Origin: an uncultured Clostridia bacterium
GTDB lineage: Bacteria; Bacillota; Clostridia; Lachnospirales; Anaerotignaceae
Direction: 5' to 3'
Length of the DNA: 64,000 nt
Assembly (NCBI GenBank): GCA_944384265.1
Contig: CALWSR010000002.1
Span: 104,361 to 168,360 of the forward strand
Made by a program: the position numbers and the translations under genes. A model generated the notes under the pieces. It did no database searches and was not told the origin of the DNA. It was given only the letters and a program-made list of their open reading frames with translations. Below are positions 18,754-29,600 of the stretch, piece by piece (the stretch's first letter is position 1; the number at the start of each line of letters is the position of its first letter).

Positions 18754-20079
18754 TCATTCCTTACTTGCTTTGTAATTTTCTTTCGCCTGCAAAAATTCTT
18801 CATAGGTTTCTGTATAAATATGGTTTCCGCTTCCTTGTGCCTCCAATACATAATACATATAGTTGTTCTCATCAGGGTAAATGGCTGCCTCCAATGCCGC
18901 TGCTCCCGGATTGGAAATGGGGCCAATGGGCAGTCCGTCTACTTGATAGGTGTTGTAGGGAGAATTATATTCCAAATCTGAATAGGTAACATCCTCCTTT
19001 GTAACCCCTTGTGCATACAGCACAGTGGCGTCCATTTGCAGCTTCATGCCTGCATTTAAACGATTGCGAATGACGCCGGATGCAATTTTTCTTTCTTCCG
19101 GCACTTGTATTTCCGCTTCGATAATAGATGCCATTGTCACAATTTCATCCAATGTATAACCGGATTGGGCCACAGCATCTCTCATTTGCTGTGTATAAAT
19201 CTCATCAAAACGCTGGAGCATTTTGTCAATGATTTCATGAGCTGTTACGCCTTCATAAAGTAAATAGGTATCCGGAAACAAATAGCCCTCCAATCTGTAT
19301 TTTCTCTCTTCTGACACAGGCAAATCCTCCAAAAACGCATAGTCAAATGTTCCCTGATTTGCTTCGTTAATAAATTCCTGTGCCGTCATAATACCCTGTT
19401 CTTCCAATCTGTCTGCAATTTCCTGTGTTGTAAAGCCTTCCGGTATCAAAAGTCTGTAGCTTTCATCCACATTGCCCCCTGTTTGGAGCATTTCCATAAT
19501 TTGCTGATGTGTCATACCCTGGTTGAGTGTATAGGTTCCCTGCTGATAGGTACCATCATAATCATTGAGCTTGCTTTCCAATTTAAATTTGAATGTACTG
19601 CGTATCAATCCATTTTCTTTTAAAATATCTGCAATGTCTGATGTGGTTGCCCCTTGGGGTATGGTAATGGAAATTTCCTCTCCCAAATTTGCTCCGATTT
19701 CCGGCTCAGAAGGCATCATGACACTTCTAAAAAATTGAAATGCCCCCACACAAAGACCAATGCAAAGCAGCAATATAAACAACACAAAAAGAAAGCTTTT
19801 CCATCTTTTTTTCTTTTTTTGTCTTTTTTTTCTTTCTAATGTACGTCTTCCCTCCTCTCGGTACTGCCTATGTTCGCCGGACTGCATTCTTTGCGATGAT
19901 TGTCTTGGCATTTGTTTTTCCTCCCTTTGCTGTGTTTGAAAATTCATTTGCCTTTCAACTGAGCCTCTGCTCTCTTTTTGTTGTACTTCTTGAAATATCC
20001 CCTGCAAAAATCGGGCTTTTTCTTCTTCCTCTGTCAATATTCTTTCATCAGAGGGCTTATTTTGTTTATACCGCACCAT
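18754..20079 (-). CDS. mltG: Endolytic murein transglycosylase MltG
   Basis: 441-residue inner-membrane enzyme that cuts nascent glycan strands and so sets their length. A highly charged Gln/Arg-rich cytoplasmic region of about 95 residues precedes one membrane helix (FLFVLFILLLCIGLCVGAFQFF). A LysM-like part follows (ITIPQGATTSDIADIL), then the YceG core LEGYLFPDTY, the catalytic Glu in VTMASIIEAE, and LPIGPISNPG. ATG at 20079 follows GGAGGTGAC. The long cytoplasmic tail is larger than in Escherichia coli. Confidence 0.93.
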   Translation of the reverse strand: MVRYKQNKPSDERILTEEEEKARFLQGIFQEVQQKESRGSVERQMNFQTQQREEKQMPRQSSQRMQSGEHRQYREEGRRTLERKKRQKKKKRWKSFLFVLFILLLCIGLCVGAFQFFRSVMMPSEPEIGANLGEEISITIPQGATTSDIADILKENGLIRSTFKFKLESKLNDYDGTYQQGTYTLNQGMTHQQIMEMLQTGGNVDESYRLLIPEGFTTQEIADRLEEQGIMTAQEFINEANQGTFDYAFLEDLPVSEERKYRLEGYLFPDTYLLYEGVTAHEIIDKMLQRFDEIYTQQMRDAVAQSGYTLDEIVTMASIIEAEIQVPEERKIASGVIRNRLNAGMKLQMDATVLYAQGVTKEDVTYSDLEYNSPYNTYQVDGLPIGPISNPGAAALEAAIYPDENNYMYYVLEAQGSGNHIYTETYEEFLQAKENYKASKE

Positions 20080-20126
20080 GTCACCTCCAAAACTAGCCTT
20101 CCTCAAATTCTTTGCAAAATCACTTT

Positions 20127-20156
20127 ATTATACAATAATTCTTACCTAAAAAACAA
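20127..20156 (-). promoter_or_regulatory. Promoter of the mltG-trmR-trhP operon
   Basis: Minus strand TTGTTT (20156-20151), 18 bp, TATAAT (20132-20127). Confidence 0.55.
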
Positions 20157-20245
20157 TAAAAACTTCTTTTGTTTCACTTTTTGCAGCAAAATTGATTTTA
20201 ATTCTTAAAAAAATCTTATCACTTCTGTAATTTTTCCTATTTCTG

Positions 20246-20274
20246 TTGCACTTTTGTTTTTTACTGCTTATAAT
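20246..20274 (+). promoter_or_regulatory. Promoter of folC
   Basis: TTGCAC (20246-20251), 17 bp, TATAAT (20269-20274), 35 bp before the ATG. Confidence 0.7.
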
Positions 20275-20309
20275 GAAATTTCAGATAATAGATTTAGGAG
20301 GTTTATAAT

Positions 20310-21620
20310 ATGGATTATCAACAAACCTTAATATATATCAATCAGCTTTCTATTGCCGGTGTTACATTGGGTTTAGAAAGAATCAAAGAATTATTAAAAA
20401 GATTGGGAAATCCGCAAAAGCAATTACGCTGTATTCATGTTGCAGGCACAAACGGAAAAGGCTCTGCCTGTGCATTGTTAGAAAGCATACTAAGACATTC
20501 CGGATATAAAACAGCATTGTACACTTCTCCTCATTTGGTTTATTATAATGAAAGGTATCAAATCAATGGTGTCTGTATTTCAGATGAAGCCTTTGCAAAA
20601 GAAATAACGCTTGTCAAAAAGCATTGTGAGCAAATGGTCTGTGATGGTTTTGAGCATCCTACTGTTTTTGAAATTTTAACAGCAGCAGGCTTTCATTATT
20701 TTGCAATAGAATCAGTAGATATTATACTATTAGAAGTAGGACTGGGAGGTGCTTTTGATGCTACCAATGTGATAGAAAATCCCCTGCTTTCTATTATCAT
20801 GTCCATTGGAATGGACCATATGGAATATTTTGGAAATGATATACAAAAGATTACTGTCGAAAAAGCAGGAATTATAAAAGAAAATTGCCCGGTAGTATTG
20901 TATCCTCAGAAGAATTTAGTATATAATAAGATAGTAAACATTTGTAAAGAAAAAAATGCACCACTTTATTGTCTTCAAAAACAAGTACACAAAAAGGTAC
21001 TTTTACAAAATATAGAAAAAACCATTTTTTCTGTTTCTACGCCTTATTTTCAATATGATTTAATAGATTTAAGACTGCTTGGAAACTATCAAATTTTAAA
21101 CTGTATTACAGTTCTTTTGGCTTGCCATGTATTGCAAAAAAGAGGGATTTTCCTCAAAAAAGAAACCATTTTAAATGCAATTACAAAAACACATTGGAAG
21201 GGCAGAATGGAAATTGTGCATCACCAGCCCATTGTGCTGTTAGACGGTGCCCACAATGCAGATGGTATATCCATGCTGGCACAATCTATTCAAACATATT
21301 TTAAACATAAAAAAATTACACTGCTTTTGGGTGTATTGGGCGATAAGGAATATGAAAAAATGATACAGCTTATACTTCCTCTTGTAGATAAAATTGTATT
21401 GACAGAACCCGACAGCCACAGAAAATTGAATGTACAAAAATTAGAGGAAGCCATTATTCCGTTTCAAAAACATATATTAAAGCAAATTCATGTACAAAAA
21501 GCATATCAAACAGCATTATCTATTACAGCAGACAAGGATGCTGTCATTTGCTGCGGCTCTTTATACATGATAGGCACATTACGAGACTATATTTCACTTC
21601 ATTCGGAGGTTTTATTATGA
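20310..21620 (+). CDS. folC: Folylpolyglutamate / dihydrofolate synthase
   Basis: 436-residue Mur-ligase-family enzyme that adds glutamate to folates (and to dihydropteroate if bifunctional). P-loop HVAGTNGKGSACALLE at about residue 47, TSPHLVYYNERYQING, the magnesium site EVGLGGAFDATNVI, and the C-terminal LLDGAHNADG are canonical. ATG follows TTAGGAGG. The stop overlaps the start of the next small gene as ATGA, so the genes are translationally coupled. Confidence 0.94.
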   Translation: MDYQQTLIYINQLSIAGVTLGLERIKELLKRLGNPQKQLRCIHVAGTNGKGSACALLESILRHSGYKTALYTSPHLVYYNERYQINGVCISDEAFAKEITLVKKHCEQMVCDGFEHPTVFEILTAAGFHYFAIESVDIILLEVGLGGAFDATNVIENPLLSIIMSIGMDHMEYFGNDIQKITVEKAGIIKENCPVVLYPQKNLVYNKIVNICKEKNAPLYCLQKQVHKKVLLQNIEKTIFSVSTPYFQYDLIDLRLLGNYQILNCITVLLACHVLQKRGIFLKKETILNAITKTHWKGRMEIVHHQPIVLLDGAHNADGISMLAQSIQTYFKHKKITLLLGVLGDKEYEKMIQLILPLVDKIVLTEPDSHRKLNVQKLEEAIIPFQKHILKQIHVQKAYQTALSITADKDAVICCGSLYMIGTLRDYISLHSEVLL

Positions 21621-21799
21621 TAGATTTTAAACAGGAACTTTCTAAATATCAGCCTATATTGGAATTAGACCGTATCGAAGACTCGATACACACAAGCGAA
21701 ATACAAGATATTTTGGACATTTTACAGCATATCTCAAAGGACAAAAGCCAAGCTATGCCAAATCAAACCGGATTCAGTCACACAACACAAAATAGATAA
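21617..21799 (+). CDS. Small protein of unknown function, coupled to folC
   Basis: 60 residues beginning at the ATG that overlaps the folC stop codon. The sequence is acidic and helical at first (FKQELSKYQPILELDRIED) and ends in a polar tail. No domain is recognised. The ATGA coupling and its position directly before the zinc-ribbon/TPR gene, 11 bp away, make it likely to be translated. Confidence 0.6.
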   Translation: MIDFKQELSKYQPILELDRIEDSIHTSEIQDILDILQHISKDKSQAMPNQTGFSHTTQNR

Positions 21800-21810
21800 G
21801 GAGAATGTTT

Positions 21811-23232
21811 ATGAAATGCCCAAACTGTGGTTATCCCATACAGCAGGGAGTTCTTTGCCCAAATTGTGGTGCGGATGCCTTTATATTCAAAAAAACACGA
21901 AATGCTTCCATTCGTTTTTATAACAAAGGCTTAGAGCAAGCAAAAGCAAGAGATTTGACAGGTGCAGAAAAATCATTGGAACAAAGCGTACTTTTTGACA
22001 AAAACAATTATATTGCCCGTAATCTTTTAGGCCTTGTTTATCATGAAAAGGGACAAATTGCAGATGCCCTAAAGCACTGGATTGTCAGTGCCTCCATACA
22101 CCAAGAAAACAATCCTGCCTCTTACTACATTGAAACATTAAGAAAAGACGGCAGAAAAATGGAGAAAAAAAATGATGCTGTCAGATTTTATAATCAGGCC
22201 ATAGCGTATTTGCAGCAGGGCAGTGACGATTTGGCTCTGATACAGCTAAAAAGAGCATTGGACTATAACAAAAATTTTGTAGAGGCTTGTAATCTAATGA
22301 TACTTTGCTGTCTGCAAGAAAAAAACTTTGACAGAGCCTCTTATTTTATACAAAAGGTACTTAAAATTGACCAATACAATCCTAAGGCTTTAAAATATGC
22401 GCAGGAGCTAAATATTGCTGTGGATAAAAAAGAAAAAAGAGCTGTAAAAAACAATGCAGACATTCCCTCTGTCAAAAGGACAGATGCCGCTCCTCCTGCC
22501 CCCACCTATCGCCGTCAGCCTCGTTCTCAAAACGGGTTTAAAAACGAAATTATCTCTTTTTTGGTGGGAGGTGTGAGTGTGGCCATTGTTTTGCTTTCTC
22601 TGGTCATGCCTGCCATGTCTGAAACAAAAGACAGAACCATTGATGAATTGCGCTCAAAGGTTTCTGCCACCGGAAATATTACGCCAGAAGAGCTGACGGA
22701 ATTGCGCCAGAGGGTGAAAACATTGGAGGAAGAAAATGAAAATTACAAACAAGAGGCCACCAAACAACAAAATGTAGCTCTTTTGCAAGAGGCCTCTGCT
22801 TTGTCAGAAACCGGAAATTATGTGGAGTCTGCTGCCAAAATTGTACTCATTGATTCTGCCGATTTTTCAGAGGAACAAAAAGCTACATTAGAAACACTCA
22901 AGCTTTCTGTTTTGCCACAGGCTGCCTCTACCCTTTATACACAAGGAAGAAGCGAATTTTTAAACAAAAATTATGACATTGCAAAAGAAAGCTTAGAAGG
23001 CTGCTTAAAATATGCCTCTGCTGAGAATTTTATTGATGATGCTTTTTATTACTTAGGTCAGATTGCACAGGAAAAAAATGATACTGCCACAGCACAACAA
23101 TATTATCAAAGAATTTTAAATGAATATCCTGATTCCAATCAATCTGCCAATGCACAAAATGCACTGGAGCAGCTGGCTTCTATGACAGCGGCAGAAGACA
23201 CTGCCAACGATACAACAACACAACAGCCCTAA
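21811..23232 (+). CDS. Zinc-ribbon / TPR membrane protein
   Basis: 473 residues. It opens with a zinc ribbon (CPNCGYPIQQGVLCPNCG), then two or three TPR-like helical pairs (about residues 30-210), a Pro-rich linker, one membrane helix (IISFLVGGVSVAIVLLSLVMPAM, about 250), a coiled coil (ELTELRQRVKTLEEENENYKQEA), and extracytoplasmic TPR/YbgF-like repeats near residues 390-450. Start 21811 is favoured by AAGGAG spacing. It looks like a scaffold with protein-binding repeats on both membrane faces; no enzymatic role is visible. Confidence 0.82.
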   Translation: MKCPNCGYPIQQGVLCPNCGADAFIFKKTRNASIRFYNKGLEQAKARDLTGAEKSLEQSVLFDKNNYIARNLLGLVYHEKGQIADALKHWIVSASIHQENNPASYYIETLRKDGRKMEKKNDAVRFYNQAIAYLQQGSDDLALIQLKRALDYNKNFVEACNLMILCCLQEKNFDRASYFIQKVLKIDQYNPKALKYAQELNIAVDKKEKRAVKNNADIPSVKRTDAAPPAPTYRRQPRSQNGFKNEIISFLVGGVSVAIVLLSLVMPAMSETKDRTIDELRSKVSATGNITPEELTELRQRVKTLEEENENYKQEATKQQNVALLQEASALSETGNYVESAAKIVLIDSADFSEEQKATLETLKLSVLPQAASTLYTQGRSEFLNKNYDIAKESLEGCLKYASAENFIDDAFYYLGQIAQEKNDTATAQQYYQRILNEYPDSNQSANAQNALEQLASMTAAEDTANDTTTQQP

Positions 23233-23260
23233 TTTTTACACAAACCTAATGTCATAAAAT

Positions 23261-23299
23261 TAAAAAACAGAAATGGGAAACACATCCCATTTCTGTTGC
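23261..23299 (-). terminator. Intrinsic terminator after aroD
   Basis: A 12-bp perfect stem (ACAGAAATGGGA, 23267-23278, and complement 23285-23296) is followed on the minus strand by six T. It begins right at the aroD stop; it may also slow plus-strand transcription from the TPR gene. Confidence 0.85.
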
Positions 23300-24061
23300 T
23301 CATAAGCTTTGATGTATTATTTCTAAAGCTTGTTTTAATTTTTTTGCCTCTATTTGTCCAGGTGCAGAAGCTTTTTTTGCTGCTCCAAATGTGACGGCAG
23401 AACCAAAAGCTTCTCCTGCTATGCGGGAAATACTGCCTATTGCTGTCATAGACATTGCAATAAAAGGTCTGTCTGCATAGACAGATTGCATTTTTTCCAT
23501 AGCACAGAGCAATGTCAGCACATCTCTTTTGTTTTTTGGCATTACAGCAATTTTGGTGATGTCACACTGAAGGCGCTGCATAGCACAAAAACGCTTTATC
23601 ATTTCTTCTTCTGAAGGCGTTTTTTGAAAATCATGGCTGGATAATATGGTTTTGACATGATTTTGTTTTGCCTTTTCCAAAAGTAGTGAAACCACAGCCT
23701 TGTGAGAAAAAAATTCTATGTCCACTAGGTCTATTTGTTGTGCCTGTATAACAGATAAAAGGAGCTGTTCATATTTTTTTGAGGAAATTTCTTTTTCTCC
23801 TCCTTCCTTGGCTGTCCGAAATGTAAAGAGCAAGGGGATTTCTCCCAGCAAATTTCTCAGCTCGGCAGTTACTTGCAGTACAGCTTCTGTTTCAAAACAA
23901 TTTTCATACCAATCCACACGCCATTCCAGCAAGTCCAAAGGAAGCTCCATGGCTTTTTTGGCTTCTTCCAATATGGCTTTTTTTGTGATGCCTACAATGG
24001 GAATGCAAATTTTAGCAATTCCTTCCCCTATCACAATATCTCTGACCGTTACAGTGTTCAT
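23300..24061 (-). CDS. aroD: 3-dehydroquinate dehydratase, type I
   Basis: 253-residue TIM-barrel enzyme of the shikimate pathway. Substrate-binding EWRVDWYE, catalytic His in SSHDF and Schiff-base Lys in DITKIAVMPK are visible; the C-terminal IGSISRIAGEAFGS is typical. ATG follows AAAGGAG. Other aro genes are not adjacent, so it is probably expressed alone. Confidence 0.94.
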   Translation of the reverse strand: MNTVTVRDIVIGEGIAKICIPIVGITKKAILEEAKKAMELPLDLLEWRVDWYENCFETEAVLQVTAELRNLLGEIPLLFTFRTAKEGGEKEISSKKYEQLLLSVIQAQQIDLVDIEFFSHKAVVSLLLEKAKQNHVKTILSSHDFQKTPSEEEMIKRFCAMQRLQCDITKIAVMPKNKRDVLTLLCAMEKMQSVYADRPFIAMSMTAIGSISRIAGEAFGSAVTFGAAKKASAPGQIEAKKLKQALEIIHQSL

Positions 24062-24086
24062 ATTTTTCTCCTTTGTTCCTATTTGA

Positions 24087-24500
24087 TTCTCTTACCTTCA
24101 TATAAAATAGAAAATTCATTCTACAACCAAACTCTCTGTACTTCTTCTTTTCTATGGCCTGCACAAGAAAGCTTTTGGGAAAAGAGATGCAGTTCCCTCT
24201 TCAATGGCCGAATATTTTGGGGCATTAGAAATGTTCCCATTTTTTTGTTTATTCTCTTTCAAAAAATGTCTTATCAATCCCCTTGTTACATTTTTCAGCT
24301 TTATACTTATGATAACCATATCATTTTTCATATCAACATAACACATACGAATATTTCATGCTTGTTATTTTAATATAAAATGGAAGAAATATAAAAAAAC
24401 AATTCATTCAAAATACTCTTTTTGCAGAAAAAATAGATACTTTTTTTATGTTTGATTGCTAAATTCTAATATTTCATTTTACAGCCCCTTGCCCCATTTG
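24087..24500. other. Intergenic spacer, no recognisable gene
   Basis: Upstream of aroD and downstream of the next minus-strand gene. Short frames exist on both strands but lack ribosome binding sites and recognisable motifs. Confidence 0.45.
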
Positions 24501-24510
24501 TTTGAGAGGC

Positions 24511-25140
24511 TTAAGCTTTCTTTTCTATTTTATTTCCCTCTTTTGTCATTTTAAACTCAAATGTTTCCTTTGTTTCAAATTCTTTTGTTTCAAATATTTC
24601 CTCTTCCATAATCTGCAAAGCTTGTTCATACAAATGGTCTATACTTTCGCTTTGATACTGTCTGGGGTATCCTGTTTCAATTTTTTGTTGGGATTTCCAT
24701 TTCATTTTTTTATAATCATCCGATTTTGTAAATTTGATATGCTCCTGCTGTACTGCGGCAGACATATATTCTGCCATTTCCTGGTCCATATCTGATACAG
24801 ACAAGGATTGTCTCATTTTTTCCAAAAATACCTTTTGTACATCATCTTTTGTTTTGCAGCTTTTTATGGCTTGTTTATAGCTTTGTCTTTCTGCCTCTGC
24901 CACTTGGGCTTTTTTATATAAATCCGGAGCGTGCTTTTTTAAAAAATTCATTTCTGATTCTGAAAGTCTTTTTCCTGATTTCAGTTTCATTTTAATATCT
25001 TCTATTTTTTTTTGAATTGCCTCTCGTTTTTGTGCCTTTTCTGCCTCTGTCAATTTGGAATCTGGTTTCATCAAATCCCAAATGGTTTCCATTTTTACAT
25101 TGTGTAAATAGCTTTTTATGGTGGTCATATTTTCTATCAT
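24511..25140 (-). CDS. Charged helical protein of unknown function
   Basis: 209 residues, ATG after AAAGGGAGGGG. It is almost wholly alpha-helical and highly charged, with many Lys, Glu and Gln and no Trp-rich or membrane segments. A motif near residue 60, LKSGKRLSESEMNFLKKHAP, stands out as a short helix-turn-helix-like hairpin, and the C-terminus ends in a KE-rich tail. I do not recognise the family. No co-directional partner overlaps it. Confidence 0.72.
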   Translation of the reverse strand: MIENMTTIKSYLHNVKMETIWDLMKPDSKLTEAEKAQKREAIQKKIEDIKMKLKSGKRLSESEMNFLKKHAPDLYKKAQVAEAERQSYKQAIKSCKTKDDVQKVFLEKMRQSLSVSDMDQEMAEYMSAAVQQEHIKFTKSDDYKKMKWKSQQKIETGYPRQYQSESIDHLYEQALQIMEEEIFETKEFETKETFEFKMTKEGNKIEKKA

Positions 25141-25214
25141 GGCTTCCCCTCCCTTTCTTTTACAGCTTCCTTATTTATTTTTTCGGCAAAAAAAGCAGTT
25201 TTCTTAATAGGGCG

Positions 25215-25898
25215 TCATACTTTTTTATAACGCTTTGCTTTTTTGGGTTTATAAGCCCTTGAAAAGCATCTGTCTAACCAGATATAAAAATATCCCACTC
25301 CAACATAGCAGGCACTCAAAGCAATGATATTTGTCAGCACTCTTTCCCATCCCCATATGTCTACTGCAATAAAATCATAGGGATATGCTGTGTTTTGATT
25401 GGGTATGAAGCTCCCCTTAGATGCCATCCATACAATAAAAATAAAATAAATGTATGGTACAATGGTCCAAAAAAGAGGTGCCTTTATAGAAAAAACGCCC
25501 TTTCTATCCCATATCAGCCAATCAAAAATGGTCAAAAAAGGTGTCGCATAATGCAGCAAAAAACTGCCAAAGCCTTCGGCACTTGTCAATGCTTGTACAA
25601 AAAAACCCTTCTCTTTTAATAAAAAATGATATATCACTGCTGTCAATAGAATCATCATAGTGATACCGCCTTTCATATGCAGAAGCTTTTTGGCATCATT
25701 ACATTCGGGAAATATCACCAAAAATAAAAATAAGAGTAACACAAAAAAATTACTCCAATTTGTATAGTACAGCAATGTATACCATTTCATTTGACCAATG
25801 TAAATACCCGTTTTGATATACAAACCAATGCCGCAGCATAATATTAAAAAAATTCTGTAAATTGTCTTTGTAGTGTTTTGATGTGTTTTTTCTGTCAA
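25215..25898 (-). CDS. Pr6Pr-family membrane protein
   Basis: 227 residues with six predicted membrane helices. Motifs such as YTNWSNFFVLLLF, LLHYATPFLTIFDWLIWDRKG and YPYDFIAVDIWGWERV match the FAR-17a/AIG1-like Pr6Pr family of integral membrane proteins, whose bacterial role is unknown. Start is TTG at 25898 after GGGGAGGG; no ATG gives a better fit. It lies 74 bp before the helical protein gene and may be co-transcribed with it. Confidence 0.82.
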   Translation of the reverse strand: MTEKTHQNTTKTIYRIFLILCCGIGLYIKTGIYIGQMKWYTLLYYTNWSNFFVLLLFLFLVIFPECNDAKKLLHMKGGITMMILLTAVIYHFLLKEKGFFVQALTSAEGFGSFLLHYATPFLTIFDWLIWDRKGVFSIKAPLFWTIVPYIYFIFIVWMASKGSFIPNQNTAYPYDFIAVDIWGWERVLTNIIALSACYVGVGYFYIWLDRCFSRAYKPKKAKRYKKV

Positions 25899-26112
25899 TC
25901 AAATCCCTCCCCTTTTTATTTTCTTTATCATACCAAACCATGTAAAAAATTACCATATTCTTTTTCAATCAAAAAATATTCTTTCCTATTATAATACTTT
26001 CTTTTTTGAGATTTTTTTTCATGGTACTTCTTTTTATTCCATAAAAAAATCATTTTTAAATACCAATCAAAATACTTTTGCAGTCATAAAATGATTTTCA
26101 TATATTGAACAA

Positions 26113-26389
26113 TTAAAATGAACTTTTTTTAAATAAAGTGTCAAAAAAGCCTTTTGATGATTTTTTAAAACCCAATATATACTTTTTTCCCACCACATCT
26201 AAATCATGGCTTTAGATAAATACAGTAATTTTGCGCTGATTTTTTCCATCAAAAATTTTACCCATTACATCACTGCTGCCTTTCTCATCTATTTTATTTT
26301 CTTTTTTGTTCTGCTGTGCAAATGATATTTCGATAATGTCATCTATCTTTTTTAAATAAATATATGTTTTTTTATATTCTTTCTTTTAC
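26113..26389 (-). pseudogene. Decayed ORF fragment of unknown family
   Basis: One minus-strand frame reads for about 90 codons with one in-frame TAA (near 26219) and no start codon. The peptide has normal protein composition (KKIDDIIEISFAQQNKK... GKIFDGKNQRKITVFI, stop, SHDLDVVGKKYILGFKK ... LFKKSSF). This suggests the 3' part of a gene lost by nonsense mutation and truncation. The family is not recognised. Confidence 0.35.
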
Positions 26390-26635
26390 TCCTATGGATT
26401 TGAAATGTCAACAGCATATGAAAAAACCATGATATAGAATGTATTGCATGACGAAGCTGAAATCATAAAAGACACAATTTGACTGATTATTTTTAGCAAA
26501 CCAAACAGGGTAATAGATGATTTGTCACAAATGTATACTGATACACACAAAACGATACTTTTCCGTTTCTTGTTTGCATGAAAATGACAGTAGTACAGAA
26601 TGTATTACCTGTATCAAAAGCTTTTATTCCTTGGC

Positions 26636-26672
26636 AATCAAAAAAGAAAGAGTAATATACTCTTTCTTTTTT
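26636..26672. terminator. Intrinsic terminator after polC
   Basis: Perfect 12-bp stem AAAGAAAGAGTA / TACTCTTTCTTT (26644-26655, 26659-26670) with a three-base loop and T runs on both strands, just after the polC stop. Confidence 0.85.
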
Positions 26673-29600
26673 TTACATAAACAAAGAAAGCTGATTTGTT
26701 TCGGGAATGCCCTTTAACACACCATTTTCTTTCAACAGCTCTATCAATGTTTTTCCCACAGAGGTCCTCATTTTAAACTCCTCTATTGTTTTAAACTCTC
26801 CTCCCTTTTCTCTGCCCTCCACAATACTTTGTGCCGCAGTTTCTCCCAAGCCCTGCAATGAATTAAAGGGAGGTATCAGTCCATTGCCTTCTATGATAAA
26901 TTTTTTTGCATCAGAACGATACAAATCTATGGGAAGAAAATGAAATCCCCTTGCATAAAACTCTACAACAATCTCCAGTACTGTCAGTTTATTTTTTTCC
27001 TTTGTGGTAGCCTCCATACCCTTTGCATTGATATCCCGCATTGCCTGCTTTGCTGTGTCTTCTCCCACACACATGGAAGCATAGTCAAAGTCATCACTGG
27101 CTCTTACTGTAAAATAGGAAGCATAATAGGCCAATGGATAATTCACTTTGAAATAGGCAATGCGAAATGCCATCATCACATAGGCGGCGGCGTGCGCCTT
27201 TGGAAACATATATTTAATTTTTTGGCAGGATTGTATATACCAGTCCGGCACATTGTTTGCCTTCATTTCTGCAATATCCTCCTCTGCCAATCCCTTTCCC
27301 TTTCTCACTTTCTCCATAATTTTAAATGACTTTTTCTTTTCTACCCCTTTATTGATTAAATATATCATAATACTGTCACGGGTGGAAATGGTTTCTTTTA
27401 ATGTAATCACCTTTTGTTCTATCAGCTCTTGGGCATTGTTTATCCACACATCTGTTCCATGGGAAAGCCCTGAAATTCTCAGCAGGTCTGCAAATGTTTT
27501 TGGCTTTGTATCCAAAAGCATTTGCCGTACAAATTTTGTGCCAAATTCAGGAATGCCCAGTGTGCCTGTTTCACAGCCAATCTGTTCAGCAGTGACCCCC
27601 AATGCTTTGGGAGATTCAAAAAGGGACATGGTATCTTTATCCCCCAATGATACACTTTGGGGATTGACTCCTGTTAAATCATAAAGCATACGAATGACAG
27701 TAGGGTCGTCATGTCCCAGCAAATCCAATTTCAGCAGTCTGCCGCTGATGGAATGATAATCAAAATGGGTTGTGGTAATGTTGGAATTCATATCATTTGC
27801 AGGTCTTTGTATGGGGCAAAATTCATATATATCATGGTCTCGAGGCACAACCATCAATCCCCCCGGGTGCTGTCCTGTTGTTCTTTTGATACCGGTACAG
27901 CCCAGCACCAAACGATTGATTTCTGCATTGTGTGCCGTCACTTCTTTGGCATCAAAATATTTTTTTACAAAACCATATGCTGTTTTTTCTGCCAATGTAC
28001 CTATGGTTCCGGCCTTAAACACATGGCCTGTGCCAAAAAGCTCCTCTGTGTAGGCATGGGCTGTCTGCTGATATTCTCCCGAAAAATTTAAATCAATATC
28101 CGGCTCTTTATCTCCGTCAAATCCTAAAAATGTTTCAAAGGGAATGTCATGTCCCTCTTTATGGAGCATGGCACCACAAACAGGGCATTTTTTGTCAGGC
28201 ATATCACAGCCGCTGCCCTCCTCCATAGCTGTTTGTTTCACCACCTCCGAATCAAAATCAGAATATTTGCAGCTTGGGCAAACATAATGAGGCGGCAATG
28301 AATTTACTTCTGTAATACCTGCCATATTTGCCACAAAGGAAGAGCCTACGGAGCCACGGGAGCCTACCAAATACCCATCTGCCACCGATTTCCAAACCAG
28401 CTTTTGTGCAATGATATACAACACAGAAAAACCGTTTTTGATGATGGAATTTAATTCTTTGTCCAATCTTTGCTGCACAATATCAGGCAGAGGATTGCCA
28501 TAAATGGAGGTTGCTTTTTCCATTGTAATTCTTGTCAGCTCCTCTTCTGCTCCCTCAATTTTTGGTGGGAATGTTTCATCAGGTATGGGTTTGATTTTTT
28601 CAATCATATCTGCAATTTTATTTGTATTTGTAATGACAATTTCTCTTGCCTTTTCCTCTCCCAAATATCGAAATTCTTCCAGCATTTCCTCTGTTGTTCT
28701 GTAATACAAGGGTGGTTGATTGTCTGCATCAGAAAACCCCTCTGCCGCCATAATGATTTTTCTGTAAACTGCGTCCTCCGGGTCTATAAAATGGGCATCA
28801 CAGGTTGCCACCACCGGTTTGTGATGCTCTTGTGCCAGTTCTATGATTTTTCTGTTAAAATTTTTAATATCTTCCATAGAATTGACAGCAGTTATCCTTT
28901 CAGATGCAATCATAAACTGATTGTTGCCCAAGGGCTGTATTTCCAAATAATCATAAAAATTTACCAGCTCTTCAATGTATTCCTTTGGCTTGTTATCCAA
29001 CAATGCTCTGTAAAGCTCTCCTGCTTCACAGGCACTTCCTATGATAAGCCCTTCTCTCAGCTTTAAAAATTCACTTTTGGGAATACGGGGACGTCTGAAA
29101 TAATATTGTATGTGGGCCTTAGAAACCAATTCATATAGATTTCTCAGTCCTGTATGATTTTTTACCAATATAATGGCATGATTGGCTTTTAATTTATTAT
29201 AATTGACTGTTCTGCTAGCAAGCACATTGATTTCATCTATATTGATAATGCCCTTTTCTGCCAGCATATCTATGAATTTGATAAAAATTTCTGCTGTTGC
29301 TTCTGCATCGTTTACAGCTCTATGGTGTCCTTCCAATGAAACCCCCAAATGCTCTGCCACAATGTTTAATTTATGTTTTTTTAGCTCCGGCAAAAGTGTT
29401 CTGGACAGCTCCACTGTATCCAGCACAGTATTGTCTACCGAAGGCATACCAAGCACTTCTGCATTGTTTCTGATAAAGCCCACATCAAATCCTGCATTAT
29501 GGGCCACCAACACACTGTCACCGCAAAATGCTAAAAACTCTGGCAATACGCTGTCAATCAAAGGTGCATCCTTCAGCATATCGTCTGTAATATTGGTAAG

